Shown: positions 12,903 to 13,678 of the stretch, one piece after another | Layout of the letters: each line of letters begins with the position of its first letter | Position numbering within the stretch: position 1 is the first letter of the stretch | Source of the DNA: DASZIT01 sp036264255 | GTDB taxonomy: Bacteria > Actinomycetota > Acidimicrobiia > Acidimicrobiales > RAAP-2 | Direction: 5' to 3' | Assembly: GCA_036264255.1 (NCBI GenBank) | Contig: DATARI010000033.1 | Span: forward strand, 1-13,678 | DNA length: 13,678 nt | Made by a program: the position numbers and the translations under genes | Notes under the pieces: model-generated | Told to the model about the DNA's origin: nothing | What the model saw: only the letters and a program-made list of their open reading frames with translations | Database searches by the model: none

Positions 12903-13678
12903 ATGACCGAGATCACCCACCACCAGATACCGACCAACGGCATCGAGCTCCACGTGGCCGAGAGCGGCCCGGCGGCCGGGCCGCCGGTGGTTCTCTGCCA
13001 CGGTTTCCCCGAGCTCTGGTATTCCTGGCGTCACCAGTTCGATGCCCTAGCCGGGGCCGGATTCCGGGTGCTGGCCCCGGACCTGCGCGGTTACGGCGGG
13101 AGCAGCCGGCCGGAGGGTGACGTCTCCGCCTACGGTGCCGATCGGATCACCGCCGACCTGGTTGGCCTGTTGGACCACTTCGGCTACGACCAGGCGGCGT
13201 TCTCCGGGCACGACTGGGGGGCGATGGTGCTGTGGGAGATGGCCCGCACCCATCCCCAGCGGATGTCGTCGCTCTGCAACATGAGCGTTCCCTTCCTCCA
13301 GTCCCCGATGCCGCCAACCGAGATCTTCAACGCCATCTTCGTCGACAAGTTCTTCTACATCCTCTACTTCCAACCGGTCGGGCCGGCCGAGAAGGAGTTG
13401 GAGGCCGACCCCCGGCACTTCTTGCGGAACATGCTGTGGGCGGCGTCGGGAGACGGGCTCGGTGGCGGGAGTCTGACCCTCGACCTCCCGGCGGAAGGCA
13501 CCGGATTCCTCGATTCGCTGGCCGAGGCTCCGGCCGAGCTCCCGGCCTGGATCACCGAGGAGGATGTCGACGTCTACGCCGATGCCTTCAAGGCCAACGG
13601 CTTCTTCGGTCCACTCAGCTTCTACCGCAACATCGACGCCAACTGGCAGCGCACCCACGACATCCCCGCCTCGGAGAT
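12903..13678 (+). CDS. Epoxide hydrolase, alpha/beta-hydrolase fold (3' end outside window)
   Basis: 258 complete codons are visible before the right edge. Epoxide-hydrolase hallmarks are clear: oxyanion motif HGFPE (33-37), LAPDLRGYGGSSRP (57-70), and the nucleophile in GHDWGAMV, where Asp104 replaces the serine of esterases and therefore points to hydrolysis of epoxides (or haloalkanes). The cap domain contains FFYILYF with Tyr152 or Tyr155 and SFYRNID with Tyr241, fitting the two tyrosines that activate the epoxide oxygen and favouring epoxide hydrolase over haloalkane dehalogenase. The catalytic histidine and second acid lie beyond the window. Family length is about 300-330 aa, so roughly 50-70 residues are missing. 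It starts 5 nt after the monooxygenase stop. Likely role: opening the epoxide made by the upstream monooxygenase to a vicinal diol. Confidence 0.92.
   Translation, partial: MTEITHHQIPTNGIELHVAESGPAAGPPVVLCHGFPELWYSWRHQFDALAGAGFRVLAPDLRGYGGSSRPEGDVSAYGADRITADLVGLLDHFGYDQAAFSGHDWGAMVLWEMARTHPQRMSSLCNMSVPFLQSPMPPTEIFNAIFVDKFFYILYFQPVGPAEKELEADPRHFLRNMLWAASGDGLGGGSLTLDLPAEGTGFLDSLAEAPAELPAWITEEDVDVYADAFKANGFFGPLSFYRNIDANWQRTHDIPASE

Noticed and set aside
12903..13678. Haloalkane dehalogenase
   Set aside because: The Asp nucleophile would suit both, but the cap tyrosines and HGFPE motif fit epoxide hydrolases, and the preceding monooxygenase supports epoxide chemistry.

Overview
This is a gene-dense, very GC-rich window with strong G/C preference at third codon positions. 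It encodes two luciferase-like (LLM) oxidoreductases, one in an F420-type subfamily, a fused biotin carboxylase/BCCP subunit of actinobacterial type and a coenzyme-B12 mutase. Together these suggest a high-GC actinobacterium, possibly an uncultivated Acidimicrobiia-like lineage; the phylum is an inference from gene content, not from a marker gene. No rRNA, tRNA, CRISPR array, transposase, integrase or attachment site was seen. The content is metabolic, in five alternating strand blocks.

Block 1 (+, 1-3073): the tail of an unrecognised gene overlaps an acyl-CoA carboxylase biotin-bearing subunit, followed 37 bp later by an M20 amidohydrolase. Block 2 (-, 4854-3088): a P-loop kinase-like ATPase, a 69-aa Mop/TOBE molybdate-binding protein and an F420-type LLM oxidoreductase. 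Block 3 (+, 4937-5743): a class I SAM-dependent methyltransferase. Block 4 (-, 8655-5783): a rhodanese-MoeB fusion (sulfur-carrier activation), then a stand-alone catalytic subunit of methylmalonyl-CoA mutase. Block 5 (+, 8863-13678): a nitroreductase-family flavoprotein, a conserved-looking hypothetical protein behind a hairpin-rich leader, a possible 38-aa ORF, then a tight operon of MDR dehydrogenase, LLM monooxygenase and epoxide hydrolase that runs off the right edge.

Two functional themes emerge. The carboxylase subunit and the mutase fit the propionyl-CoA to methylmalonyl-CoA to succinyl-CoA route, but the carboxyltransferase, epimerase and small B12-binding mutase subunit are not in the window. 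The dehydrogenase/monooxygenase/epoxide-hydrolase operon reads as an alkene oxidation route (alkene to epoxide to diol to ketone), formally similar to the limonene-1,2-epoxide pathway of Rhodococcus but with an alpha/beta-hydrolase-fold epoxide hydrolase. A perfect 7-bp inverted repeat lies 52 bp upstream of this operon and is a candidate operator. This operon, and the double hairpin covering the ribosome-binding site of the hypothetical gene at 9628, are the most interesting items here.
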